Assembly (NCBI GenBank): GCA_900074745.1
Contig: LT598468.1
Location: forward strand, 1,240,001-1,304,000
DNA from: Lachancea mirantina
Taxonomy: Eukaryota > Ascomycota > Saccharomycetes > Saccharomycetales > Saccharomycetaceae
Reading direction: 5' to 3'
Length of the DNA: 64,000 nt
Every line of letters starts with the position of its first letter. The first letter of the stretch is position 1. A model generated the notes under the pieces. It did not search any database. It had not been told where the DNA came from and saw only the letters and a program-made list of their open reading frames with translations. The translations under genes and the position numbers were made by a program. Positions 48,901 through 61,700 of the stretch are shown in pieces.

Positions 48901-50654
48901 AGCTTGTTTTGCTGGGTGGAACAGCAATCGAAGATCGCTTGCAAGACGGAGTGCCTGACGCTATTGCTTTGCTAGCGGATGCCGGTATTAAGCTGTGGGT
49001 CTTGACCGGTGACAAAGTCGAAACAGCCATCAACATTGGTTTTTCTTGCAATCTCCTTAACAATGAAATGGAGCTATTGATTATTAAAACTGTTGGTGAA
49101 GATGTTGAGGCTGAAGGATCTACTCCATATGCCGTCGTGGCGTCACTCATCGAGAAATATTTGAGAGAGAAATTCAATGCTACTGGCTCTCAGGAGGAAC
49201 TCGAGAATGCAAAGACTCAACACGAACCTCCACAAGGTAACTTTGGTCTGATAATTGACGGTGACGCACTAAAACTGGCGCTCAGCGATCCAGAGATTAG
49301 TCGCCGTTTCTTGATTCTTTGCAAATTTTGCAAGGCTGTGTTATGCTGCAGAGTGTCACCTGCTCAGAAGGCTGCTGTCGTAAAACTGGTGAAGGAGTCC
49401 TTGGATGTGATGACGTTGGCTATAGGCGATGGCTCCAATGACGTTGCCATGATTCAATCAGCTGACGTTGGTGTTGGAATAGCAGGTGAGGAAGGTAGAC
49501 AGGCTGTCATGTCATCAGATTATGCTGTTGGTCAATTCAGATTTTTGGCCAGATTAATTCTTGTTCATGGGAGATGGTCGTATAAGCGTTTGGCTGAAAT
49601 GATTCCAAGTTTCTTTTACAAGAATGTTATTTTCACGCTGGCATTATTCTGGTATGGTGTATACAGCAATTATGATGGCGCATATCTTTTTGAATACACC
49701 TATTTGATGTTTTACAATTTAGCATTCACGTCTTTGCCGGTCATTTTTATGGGAATCCTGGATCAAGATGTAAATGATGTTGTTTCAGTTCTTGTACCAC
49801 AGCTTTATCGCGTTGGTATTTTGAGAAGAGAATGGAATCAAACGAAATTCTGGGGGTACATGCTTGACGGCATCTACCAGTCTGTGATCAGCTTCTTCTT
49901 CCCTTACTTGGTGTACCAAAAGACAGGCTTGGTTACCCAAAACGGTTTGGGTCTCGATCATCGCTATTGGGTTGGGATAATGGTTGCCAGTGTGGCTGCG
50001 ATTTCCTGTAACCTTTACGTTCTCATTCACCAATACCGCTGGGATTGGTTTTCGGGCCTGTTCATCGCGCTCTCATGCATTGTTGTATACGCCTGGACTG
50101 GAATTTGGTCTAGTTCCTTGACAAGCGGTGAGTTCTACAAAAGCGCAGCTCATGTCTTTGGCACTCCAACCTACTGGGCTGTTCTTTTCGTGGGGATTTT
50201 ATTCTGCTTGCTTCCGAGGTTCACCTACGATGTTATTCAGAAAATCGTGTTCCCACGAGACATTGACATCATACGTGAATGCTGGAGTCAGGGGCAATTC
50301 GATGGGTACCCAGAAGGCTACGACCCCACAGACCCTAACAGAGCCAAGATTGTCAGATCGCGCGCCGCCCTGCTACAAGACAAAACACTAGAAGAAGGTG
50401 GACTTTCAAGATCTGTTGCCAATGCAAATTTGTCTCGCGACACCGTTTACACCGAGGAAATTCCAATGAATTTCATTCCAAGCTCTGACACCTCTCCTGG
50501 TCATTTTCACCGCAGATCCGGCCCATCTCTTGAGCGCACTCGCCAAGAAATGCTGTCGTCAAACGAACTTGATAATAGATATTCCGTTGAACGCGCGCGT
50601 CTCTCGCTCGACTTGCCTGGTGTTACACGCGCTGAGAGTCTCATGCGTAGATAA
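45951..50654 (+). CDS. DNF1: P4-type phospholipid flippase, single orthologue of Dnf1/Dnf2
   Basis: 1,567 codons from the ATG at 45951 (S. cerevisiae Dnf1 1,571; Dnf2 1,612). A long acidic/basic cytosolic N-terminus is followed by the first membrane pair. The actuator domain comes next (GDIVRIHNNDELPADIVLLS and the DGETNLK loop), then the phosphorylation site DKTGTLTQN (D697), a nucleotide-binding domain (KAQSPDEAALVATARDLGFA, KGADSVIYSRL) and GDGSNDVAMIQSADVG from residue 1159. Six further membrane segments and a cytosolic tail with basic Ser/Arg motifs end the protein. The enzyme moves phosphatidylcholine and phosphatidylethanolamine inward across plasma and endosomal membranes, with Lem3 as partner. 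A species that split before the duplication would have one gene where S. cerevisiae has DNF1 (YER166W) and DNF2 (YDR093W); neighbours support this. Confidence 0.96.
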   Translation: MSSGEGSHGKPKFGGSAGSDQSPASPFHDRFQFEPTDTTIDNSVFETSGNGMSSAPSTASRSGSILRKQGLDRKKNGNKIAFADDDKPLEFEELSRETDDDDADMHSFSNTPKIGGSAQFRDADMDGNGNSVEDDAAHEVKRMRWGTQRNKKGKPRVGRAKTLRWAKRNFHNPFEEGHLKNDSDDENNLLGVNRASELRSIYYNMELPETMLDEEGKPATHYARNKIRTTKYTPLSFLPKNIFLQFNNVANIYFLVMIILGAFDIFGVTNPGLSAVPLIVIVILTAIKDAVEDSRRTILDMEVNNTITHILSGMHNSNVSEDNVSAWRKFKKANSRLLFRFIHFCEAHLTEKGRRAAAQRKRHELHAARNKTPRNSLESMGSYRPSGNFGRDSLDYDDIGQIVTSDEVTVVDRNMEPRYDCKFVKDYWKNVKVGDIVRIHNNDELPADIVLLSTSDADGACYVETKNLDGETNLKVRQSLRCTHRIRNSRDVTRTKFWVESEGPHANLYTYQGNLKWIDSSDGQLKNEPVNINNTLLRGCFLRNTKWAMGIVVFTGDDSKIMINTGVTPYKKSRISRELNFSVIMNFVLLFVLCFVSGLVNGIYYRTKNNSRQFFEFGAVAGSPAANGIVSFWVAVILYQSLVPISLYISIEIIKTAQAAFIYGDVLMYYEKLDYPCTPKTWNISDDLGQIEYIFSDKTGTLTQNVMEFKKCTVNGVSYGRAYTEALAGLRKRQGIDVEEEGIQERKAISEDRQTMINELGKLCVNTQLYPEELTFVSKEFVQDLNGVNGEYQKRCNEHFMLALALCHSVLAEKSKDDPDKLELKAQSPDEAALVATARDLGFAFVERTKRGVIIEVQGIRKEFKILNVLEFNSSRKRMSCIVEIPSSDPGERPKALLICKGADSVIYSRLKRAAKENDETLLEKTALHLEQYATEGLRTLCIAQRELSWPEYEEWNARHEIAAASLTEREEELEIVADSIERELVLLGGTAIEDRLQDGVPDAIALLADAGIKLWVLTGDKVETAINIGFSCNLLNNEMELLIIKTVGEDVEAEGSTPYAVVASLIEKYLREKFNATGSQEELENAKTQHEPPQGNFGLIIDGDALKLALSDPEISRRFLILCKFCKAVLCCRVSPAQKAAVVKLVKESLDVMTLAIGDGSNDVAMIQSADVGVGIAGEEGRQAVMSSDYAVGQFRFLARLILVHGRWSYKRLAEMIPSFFYKNVIFTLALFWYGVYSNYDGAYLFEYTYLMFYNLAFTSLPVIFMGILDQDVNDVVSVLVPQLYRVGILRREWNQTKFWGYMLDGIYQSVISFFFPYLVYQKTGLVTQNGLGLDHRYWVGIMVASVAAISCNLYVLIHQYRWDWFSGLFIALSCIVVYAWTGIWSSSLTSGEFYKSAAHVFGTPTYWAVLFVGILFCLLPRFTYDVIQKIVFPRDIDIIRECWSQGQFDGYPEGYDPTDPNRAKIVRSRAALLQDKTLEEGGLSRSVANANLSRDTVYTEEIPMNFIPSSDTSPGHFHRRSGPSLERTRQEMLSSNELDNRYSVERARLSLDLPGVTRAESLMRR

Positions 50655-51689
50655 AATTTGCGAATAACGCTTGTATATTAACAAAAAACCCATTTCTTAC
50701 CAACTTTAGTCGCCCCGTTCGCATCTTGAGACGGTTCGTGACGGTTCGTGATGCCGATGTGCCTATCAACCCGATAAGAGTACGAGTCGTAAAAATTACA
50801 CAATTAAAGAAAAAAGCCACATCAATAGCCTGCTCAAACCTGCTCAGCCCAACTCAAAAGTAAATACCAAGAGCTAGAACCTTCTAACATTCTTGTAAGT
50901 CGATATAACGGATTTTTGTAATTCGACTTTTTCTACTCAACAGTTATTAGGCCCTCTATAGAGTCCAATTTTCGTTGTGGAAACAAACTTAAATCCGAAC
51001 AAGACTCGAATGGACCAGTATATAGCTAAACATTTACGTTTAAAACCGGTAAAACTTCTCTTTTAACTCCTTCCCCAATGCATTGTCAGTTACCAAGTCG
51101 CTGTTTAGCCCTTACTCGACCTATTAAATGACTTTTCTACCGTTAGAAAAGATCGTTCCACCGTTACAAATTTCGGAACCCATTTTTTGCCCTGATTTTT
51201 TTTTGATCTCCACTTTCCACCACACACCAGAAGCCATATACTAGCTTTCTGTGCGTTCTGAACCAAGGCAAGAGACGTTCAGGTCCGCCGGAAAGTCTCT
51301 CAAGGCGTAATCCTCGCTACTCCGGTCTACTCCTGTCCAAAATCCTTTCACTTTTCCCATTTGTATTTGGTATCTCGATCAATCCTGTTCAATCAACCAG
51401 CGAAGTACTAGAAGAGATATTCTAGGGGACGCCTTTTGGCCAATACCTTTAACTTTTGGATCCATCAATTAACAACCGCTGACGTGTGTGTGTTTGGCTT
51501 TTCACAAGTTCTTTCGTTGTCGTTAACGCCGTGCCGTGACTGGCCCGCCTAAAAATACTGCTGACATAATATTCTCCTTGTTGAAGAGGGAAGGAAAGAA
51601 TAGCACGTGACTCTGGAAACCTCATAACCCAATTCAAGTGGAGCCGGACTCTGAACACCTGTGAGCGCTGTACTACCTTTCCAAGGCTC
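50655..51689. other. Intergenic 1.0 kb between the flippase gene and BCK2
   Basis: Long upstream region of BCK2. It includes a tandem pair of ACGGTTCGTG at 50731-50750 and a T-run near 51198. No open frame with protein character. Confidence 0.5.
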
Positions 51690-53729
51690 ATGCGCTACTC
51701 TAGGACTCTTTCCAAGGACTCGAAGAGCTCTTCTGACGTTTCTGCGCCAGCTGAATCAGTTACGAAGTGGAAAATTCCCCATTATTACCGTAGATCAAGC
51801 CCAAATAATGGCACATCGAAGTCTGAAAAGCAGAATTCTGCGTCATCCGACGCTACGAAGGACGGGAATAATATAAATATCATGCGGACTCCTCGGCCAA
51901 TTCAGCTTGACGACTCTTCCAGTCAAGGCTCGAAAAAAGGCCCTTTGAGCAAGACTAAAAAAGGTGAGATGGTGTTCGTAAACTATACCGTCAAGGACTC
52001 TAAGCCGAGCGAAACTACCACTTTAAAAAAGAAAAAGTCCCACAGGAGTCGAATGCTCAAGATTTTCGGTTCATCCACGAGCATCGTTGATGAGGAGTCG
52101 CGTGAAAGTTCTGAAAGTTTTGACACTTTCGAAAGGTCCAATTCCAGCACCGATGCTTCTACTTCCAACGTATCGTCGCCTCCTTTCCCGACTTCAAAGC
52201 GCAATTATGCGTCGTTTCTTAGGTGCAGCAAATTGAACGCCTCTTCGCCAGCGGTGTACACCACTGACCTAACCTCTCCGCAAGAGACGGTCCCCAAATC
52301 TACTCCATCACCTGGTAATCAACGTCCGGCGCTCCGTCGCTCGATTAGTTCGAATGTGTCCCTTGTCAACAACTTTGGCAGGGCTTCAGTGGAAATGGCA
52401 TTTCAAAATCAGAGATATGGAGCGAATCCGTCACAAGTAGAAAATTTAGAGGACGAGGAATTCGATCACCATTATTTGGATCAATATCAAAATAATGGTG
52501 ATCCAACTGGTTCGCATTTCGCCTCTAATCCTCATTGGAATTCACAAAACACAACGACAGCCTTGCGACCTGCTGGAACTGTTGAAAAGGGTGTTGGAGA
52601 CGAAAATGATGCCTCAATAGCATTTAGCAAAATGTTTACCAGAAAAAGAGCGAACACAGGCGGGTCCATGGGTTCCTTCATATCAAGCAATGCTTCTGGT
52701 AACGTTTCGTCGTCTCTGCATAGAAATTTATCGACAAATTCAGTCTCTTCGATGGCTCATAGGTACTCGCCTAATAGAGCCGGCTCACCTACAAAAAACC
52801 TGCCTCTTCTAAGGACCACCTCAAACAGGGCGTCAAGAGAAATTTCGTACCATCCGCCACCGGTCCATTTAGGATCGGAGGTTGGTTACAAAACTGAAAC
52901 TTATCTTGATTCACATACCAAGCATCGGAACAGTCATAGAAGAAAAAATGAATCTATATCGGAACTTCAAAGGCTACAGACTACTGGAACTGGAGTTTAT
53001 TCAAGTGCCCTCTCTGCTCATTCTTCGGCGTCAACTCCTTGTTTAGACAGCCTAAGCAGTGGAATATCATCTATCGAGAAGCCGGGAGCGAATTTCCTTA
53101 CTTTAGAGAGGGAGAGCTCTTTGGAAAACGATGTGTTTGAGGAGCAGGAGACAGACTTCATTCCCAATCAACCAGCACTCAGGGAAATACCGACTTCAAC
53201 TCGCGAATTGGAAGGAGAGTTTGACAGCAGCGGTACTATTTTTTCAGCAATGACTGCCTCCCAGTCAACTCTCAACAGTTCAGTGGTGTCTTACAGAAGT
53301 CTGCAAACGGCGGAATCGAATTTGGTTCCAGCTGATCAGAATTCCCGGCCGGATCTATATCATAAAAATTTAAATGAGCATCGTACCGATAGTCAAGGTG
53401 CCCAAAGTTCTTTTACAGGACTTTCGAATGATGAATTTATTAACCCTCAACATGAGTTTTTAATGGATGCAAATACAGCTACCCTATCCCATTTTTCGGG
53501 GCCCCTGCAAAGTGACAATGCAACAGTGACATCTAATTTTGACACTTCGCCCTCCACCATAACGACATTCAACCATTTGAACATGGGAAGTGGCACACAG
53601 GATGAAAATCATTTTCCAATTGATAATCATAACCATGGAAATTTTACGAGCCGAATTTTGCATGACATCGATTTGATTGCTCAGTCGATAAGCGGTGCAG
53701 AAAACGATAAAGGCCTTCAAAATTGGTAA
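51690..53729 (+). CDS. BCK2: Bck2-like G1/S transcriptional activator
   Basis: 679 codons from the ATG at 51690 (S. cerevisiae Bck2, 851). The protein is Ser/Thr/Asn-rich and largely disordered, with no enzyme domain. The N-terminal segment TKWKIPHYYRRSSPNNGTSK and the later GEMVFVNYTVKDSKP and KKKKSHRSRMLKIFGSSTSI segments resemble the conserved parts of Bck2 as I remember it. The C-terminus is acidic/Asn-rich. Bck2 activates Swi4-dependent and other G1 genes in parallel with Cln3. The assignment leans on position (YER167W between the flippase gene and CCA1) as much as on sequence, since the family diverges quickly. Shorter than its S. cerevisiae counterpart but with no sign of damage. Confidence 0.8.
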   Translation: MRYSRTLSKDSKSSSDVSAPAESVTKWKIPHYYRRSSPNNGTSKSEKQNSASSDATKDGNNINIMRTPRPIQLDDSSSQGSKKGPLSKTKKGEMVFVNYTVKDSKPSETTTLKKKKSHRSRMLKIFGSSTSIVDEESRESSESFDTFERSNSSTDASTSNVSSPPFPTSKRNYASFLRCSKLNASSPAVYTTDLTSPQETVPKSTPSPGNQRPALRRSISSNVSLVNNFGRASVEMAFQNQRYGANPSQVENLEDEEFDHHYLDQYQNNGDPTGSHFASNPHWNSQNTTTALRPAGTVEKGVGDENDASIAFSKMFTRKRANTGGSMGSFISSNASGNVSSSLHRNLSTNSVSSMAHRYSPNRAGSPTKNLPLLRTTSNRASREISYHPPPVHLGSEVGYKTETYLDSHTKHRNSHRRKNESISELQRLQTTGTGVYSSALSAHSSASTPCLDSLSSGISSIEKPGANFLTLERESSLENDVFEEQETDFIPNQPALREIPTSTRELEGEFDSSGTIFSAMTASQSTLNSSVVSYRSLQTAESNLVPADQNSRPDLYHKNLNEHRTDSQGAQSSFTGLSNDEFINPQHEFLMDANTATLSHFSGPLQSDNATVTSNFDTSPSTITTFNHLNMGSGTQDENHFPIDNHNHGNFTSRILHDIDLIAQSISGAENDKGLQNW

Positions 53730-53868
53730 CGTTCGTAGACTTTCAACTTTTTGATTATTACATTATGAGCACAGCATGAACCAGCGTACCATTAAGACAA
53801 GTCTCTTCTTCTTATTAGTTGATTACACAAATCAAGCAATATTTTTAATAAACGTACTTAAACTAAAG

Positions 53869-55428
53869 TCATTGATTCAGAGATACACTTTCCTTGATGT
53901 ATTCAAGGAGATCAACCTCGGTGCCATGAGGATTATCAAGCTGCCATACGATCATTTCACTCATTACTGTTTTCATCCACGGCCCTGGTTTACATCCTAA
54001 GGCCTTAGATAGACTTTTGCCGTCGATCAAGGGTTTCAATTGAAAACTGTCTTGAAGCTGTAGATAACGAATGTGCTCAACAAGTTGTTGATACCTTTGC
54101 AGAGTGCTTTCCTGCAAACAGAATGAAAGCGCAAGGTTAACGAAAAAGGCAGCTTCCCAATTACCCTCGAAAGATCTTAGGAAAAGTCCAATCTCTGACC
54201 TGCTGAGCGCTTTATACTTATTGAGAAGATTTTCCCATGTCAGCTGAGACTGCACGCATTTTGACACCAGTTCCGCATCACCCTTGCCGAATTTCAATCC
54301 CTCTTTAACGATATAGTCAGCAATGGGACCTAGTTTATTATGTGTCTTTTTCGGATTCCACACTATTTCAATGTCTTTGAAAGGTGCTAGAACCACGCCC
54401 AAAATGAATGTTTGTCTAAACTCCAAATCTTGTTCCCATTTTAATTTCAAATCTGGACATCTTGTCAACAAATCAGGTAGTTTCTCAAGAACAACTCGCA
54501 TATGAGCACGCAACTTTTGGTAAGCAGCATCTATAAGTTTCATATTACTTTCTTTTCGGTTGTGTTCTATAATAGCGTTATCGCTATGCCAAAAAAAAAT
54601 GACGTTTTCCAAGCATGCCTTATGGATGAGTTCGAGTCCTAATAGTGGATCAGGTCCATGCAGTATTTTTTGCATTTCCGTTCCGACTCGTTCGCGCGAG
54701 ATCTTGGCCAAAAACGCTTGATTTATCTCGTCATCTGCCATCTCGGCAAAAGTTCTCTCTTCTATGGTGAAATTTAGCCTTGATGCAAACCTGATAAGTC
54801 GAAGAACCCTAAGCGGGTCGTCCAAAAAGGTCTGACGTGGTGGTAATGGCGTTCTGAGAGTTCCGCTTTCCAAATCTCGTAGCCCTCTTCCGGTAAAATC
54901 TTCGATGGTTTCGGTTTGTATATTGTAAAAAAGTGCATTCAAAGTGGCATCACGACGTAATGCATCTTGCTCTGGAGTACCAAATTCTACAATTGGTATT
55001 CTCGAATCCTCAGTGTACTCTTCGGATCTCAGATTGACAAAATCCACTTCAATTCCAAAAAGTTTAGTGGTGGCAGTTTCCAGATGCTTAGATTTCTCGG
55101 GGTTTTTGTCGATCTTGTGAATAGAATGGGGAACAATCCCGAAATCATCGTGGTGTTGTGTGAGGTACTGACTCAACCCAGTTGCGAACTGCTCTCCAGA
55201 CATGATGTTGACGGCGATGTCCAGATCATGAGATGCAAACCCGAGCAATTTGTCCCTTACCCACCCACCAGTAATTCTCAACGTCAATGGCTCTAACGTC
55301 GACCGATGTGCATTGTATTGGGCGCTGTAGTCTTTGAGCAGCTTACAGATGTCTGTTTCCACTCCCGTGAGTTTCAACGTTTTTGCCATGCCTTTGTTGT
55401 GTAAAACCCGCTTGCAAATTGTGAGCAT
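53869..55428 (-). CDS. CCA1: tRNA CCA-adding enzyme (nucleotidyltransferase)
   Basis: 519 codons from the ATG at 55428 (S. cerevisiae Cca1, 546); an open TTG four codons upstream is rejected. A second in-frame ATG is at codon 14 (55389). The stretch before it (MLTICKRVLHNKG) is basic and aliphatic, like a mitochondrial presequence, matching the known use of alternative starts to serve mitochondria and nucleus/cytosol. The class II head has LRITGGWVRDKLLG and the catalytic DxD (SHDLDIAV, D68/D70). The flexible arginine-rich neck includes LRVLRLIRFASRLNFTIEER. The enzyme adds CCA to tRNA 3' ends. Divergent from RPH1, convergent with BCK2 (139 bp). Intact. Confidence 0.97.
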   Translation of the reverse strand: MLTICKRVLHNKGMAKTLKLTGVETDICKLLKDYSAQYNAHRSTLEPLTLRITGGWVRDKLLGFASHDLDIAVNIMSGEQFATGLSQYLTQHHDDFGIVPHSIHKIDKNPEKSKHLETATTKLFGIEVDFVNLRSEEYTEDSRIPIVEFGTPEQDALRRDATLNALFYNIQTETIEDFTGRGLRDLESGTLRTPLPPRQTFLDDPLRVLRLIRFASRLNFTIEERTFAEMADDEINQAFLAKISRERVGTEMQKILHGPDPLLGLELIHKACLENVIFFWHSDNAIIEHNRKESNMKLIDAAYQKLRAHMRVVLEKLPDLLTRCPDLKLKWEQDLEFRQTFILGVVLAPFKDIEIVWNPKKTHNKLGPIADYIVKEGLKFGKGDAELVSKCVQSQLTWENLLNKYKALSRSEIGLFLRSFEGNWEAAFFVNLALSFCLQESTLQRYQQLVEHIRYLQLQDSFQLKPLIDGKSLSKALGCKPGPWMKTVMSEMIVWQLDNPHGTEVDLLEYIKESVSLNQ

Positions 55429-58535
<3,107 letters not shown>

Positions 58536-58711
58536 GGTACTTTGGGTCGCATAGGGGTTTAAGGCAGAAAAATTCAATTAGTATGTAGTTCACCAGTTAG
58601 CATTTTTGAACTCTTTAATACTTTACAGAGAGAGAGAAGGCTAGACGGCGAAGCGTTTCCTCGCCTTTATAAATGTATAATTCAGTGATTGAATGGATAC
58701 TACTTCGGGCG

Positions 58712-61700
58712 TCACAGTTCATCGGTCATTTTGAAGAGAATTTCCAAAACTTTAGTTTTAACGAATCTATCATAGATTCCAACACCTTCACCAGATCCTA
58801 ATTTTGAGTTAGTCAAGCCGTTCCCCGCCGTGAGTCGAATGAAGTCACTTAACAATCCATCTGGAATCTGATTTTTTTTCAAGCCTTTTTCCCCTTGCCG
58901 CTCTTTAGTTAATATCGAGGTGTGTTCTAATTGATCAGCGGCTAATTGAGCACCATCAACAATGCTTTTTGAGATTCCACACATTGAAGCGACATGCATT
59001 CCAAAGCTTCCCTCACTTTTCCCTGGAACAAGTTTATAAAGAAAGGTAATTGTCTGAGAATCTTCATCGACCAGAATGTCCATCTTTAGTGGTCTAACGT
59101 TAGGATGGAAACGAAAATCTTCACCTAAAGCGGCATAGTGAGTTGCGAAGAATCCCAAACTCTGAATGTGAGTTGCCACATGATGTAATACACTTTCAGC
59201 AATAGCATAACCGTCACTGGATGAGCCGCCTCTTCCAAGTTCATCGACCACGAGAAGAGAGCGATTAGTAGCCATGTCCAGAATCTTTTTCGTCTCTGAC
59301 AGTTCCACAAAAAAGGTGGACTTCCCTTGCATGATATTATCACTAGCACCTAATCTTGTCATGATCCTATCTACCGGGCATAAGGTGGCTTCTTCTGCGG
59401 GAACATAGCAGCCAATTTGAGCTAATATTACTGCAATGCATGTCATTCTCAGCACTGTGGACTTACCAGCAGCGTTTGCACCTGTTAGTAGAGCAAGCGA
59501 AGTTTTCTCTCCCCCTAACTCGACATCATTTGGTATGAAGTTTTTAGAAGCAGTGCTGCCCAAGTTAAAGCATGGATGTCTCAATTGCTTAAACTTCAAA
59601 TGGCCCTGTAGTTTCGCACCGGTGGGTTCATCAATCTCATCCACAAACTTTGGACGGCAGCATGGGAATCCAAGCGCTTCGGATGTCCTTGCCAGCGATA
59701 AAAGACAGTCAATGCTTGAAATCGCATTGATAGTTGGTAACCATGTTTTTTGGAATTGAGCATCGAATTTTTGGTAGAGTCTTCCCTTCAAGCTATCTTC
59801 GAGGGCTTTGTGGCGTTCTTTTGCCTCAGCCATTGATCTCGCAAGCTCGGCCACCTCGGGAGAATAGTATCTTTTACTCGACTTATTAGCGCCCATTTGA
59901 ATCCATTCAGATGGGACTAGTTTCACCACTGACATTGGTAGTTCGATGGTGTAGATCTCTTTACCCGAATCTTTGTATGCAATATTGGAAGTTTTGAATT
60001 GCCGCTTATACCCTTTGAGCAGTTCATTCAAAGTGTCTTCGATAGATTTTATGTCGTCCAGAGACTGATCGAATTCTGGTTCCACTCCGGGTTGGGGAAT
60101 GATGATGTTTTCGCTTGTCGCTCGTTTTCTGTCGAAGGCGCTCGCCCATGCTGCTACATCATCACTTAGTTCCTTGGGTACTTGCTTGATAAACATACCC
60201 AGTGCTCCACGCATGTCAAATTCTTCTACCTTGCTTAGAAGTGTAACAATTGTCTCGAAGCCCTCGATAACCGTGTTAAAATCTTTTATTTTGAGGTTTC
60301 CGGAATGAATGCGTGCTGTTAGCCTTTCGAGATCGGGCAGCTGCCCGAGATAATTTTCCAAAGGCTCTCGTACTTCAAGTTCTGAAAGTAATTGATCAAT
60401 GCTATCTAACCGTTGCTCTATATCTCTTTTGTTGAGCAACGGGTGCATCAGCCACTTTCTCAGCAGTCTCTTTCCCATAGGAGTTATGCCACGATTTATA
60501 AGTCTAAACAGCGTACCCCTGTCCGTCCCGTCAAAGGAATTGCTAAAGATTTCCAGATTTTGTAGAGTCACACCATCGAGTACCAGCGCAACTTGAGACT
60601 TGATAGGATCATATTCTGTTATGTTACCCATTGAGATCATGGATTCGTCGAGTTTTAGCCATTTTAAATAAGATATGAGGCCCCCGAACGCACTAAACCC
60701 AGCTTGTTTTCCCTTTTCATAGTAGCGCTTTAAAACCTCTGGCCAGTCATCAATGCTCTTGAAGTATTTGTGATCTGGAGATACCAACTCATCAAAGGTT
60801 TTGTTGAAGTCATAGAACTCGACATTAGGCTTGAGATAGTTGAAAAGAGCCTGCGGCTGTGAATTGAATTTAACAATTTTATGAGCAAGGCTCGAAAGGT
60901 TATTCTTCTCCGTTATTATTTCTTTAGGGCGAACTTGCGATAGTAGCGTATCAAGATTAGTACAGTCGCTATCATCATTGAACTCCAATAAATTGATTTG
61001 TCCAGTAGCAGTGTCGATGAAAGACACGCCAAAAACTCTGGCAGTTTTTACGTCGGACTCTTCGTCTTGTATACCTCCGTAAATTTCCGGAGTTTCTTCT
61101 CTTATCGACAGACAGAAAGTAGCTTGGTCGGTCTGCAACATTTTTAGGTCAGTCAATGTACCTGAAGTTAAAACGTATTGTAATTCTCTCTTGACTATTC
61201 CTTTGTTACCTTCACGCATTTCTTTCGCTAACATAGATTCTCGTTGGTCAACTTTAGCAACTTTGAAGCCGTGACTTATAAATTGAGACGCCCAATGATC
61301 AAACGACATTTCTGGGATACCTGCCAGTTGCATGTTGGCACGTCCACCTCCTGCAAGTTTGAGATCAAAGAGATGGTTCGCCAGAAACGCATCCTTTTCG
61401 TAGAGTTCAAAGAATTTCCCTTTCTTGAAGAAAACTATGCAATCCCACATTTTGGCCTTGATTTCCCAATACTGTCTTTCAAATGGCGTGAATTTCGACC
61501 AGGCAGAATCCGGGATGTAAAGAGTTCGAGGATCATAGCTTTCGTCGTCTTTCGAATGACCTTGTGCGTCCCTCTCGTGCACGAGCCATTGGTAACGTTC
61601 TTCGTTCTCTTTGTTAAAGCTTGAGTGTTTGCCTATACTGTTACGTGGAGCAATCTTCTTAGCTGGTTTAGGTCGCGGTGGAGAATTGACGCGCTTTTTC

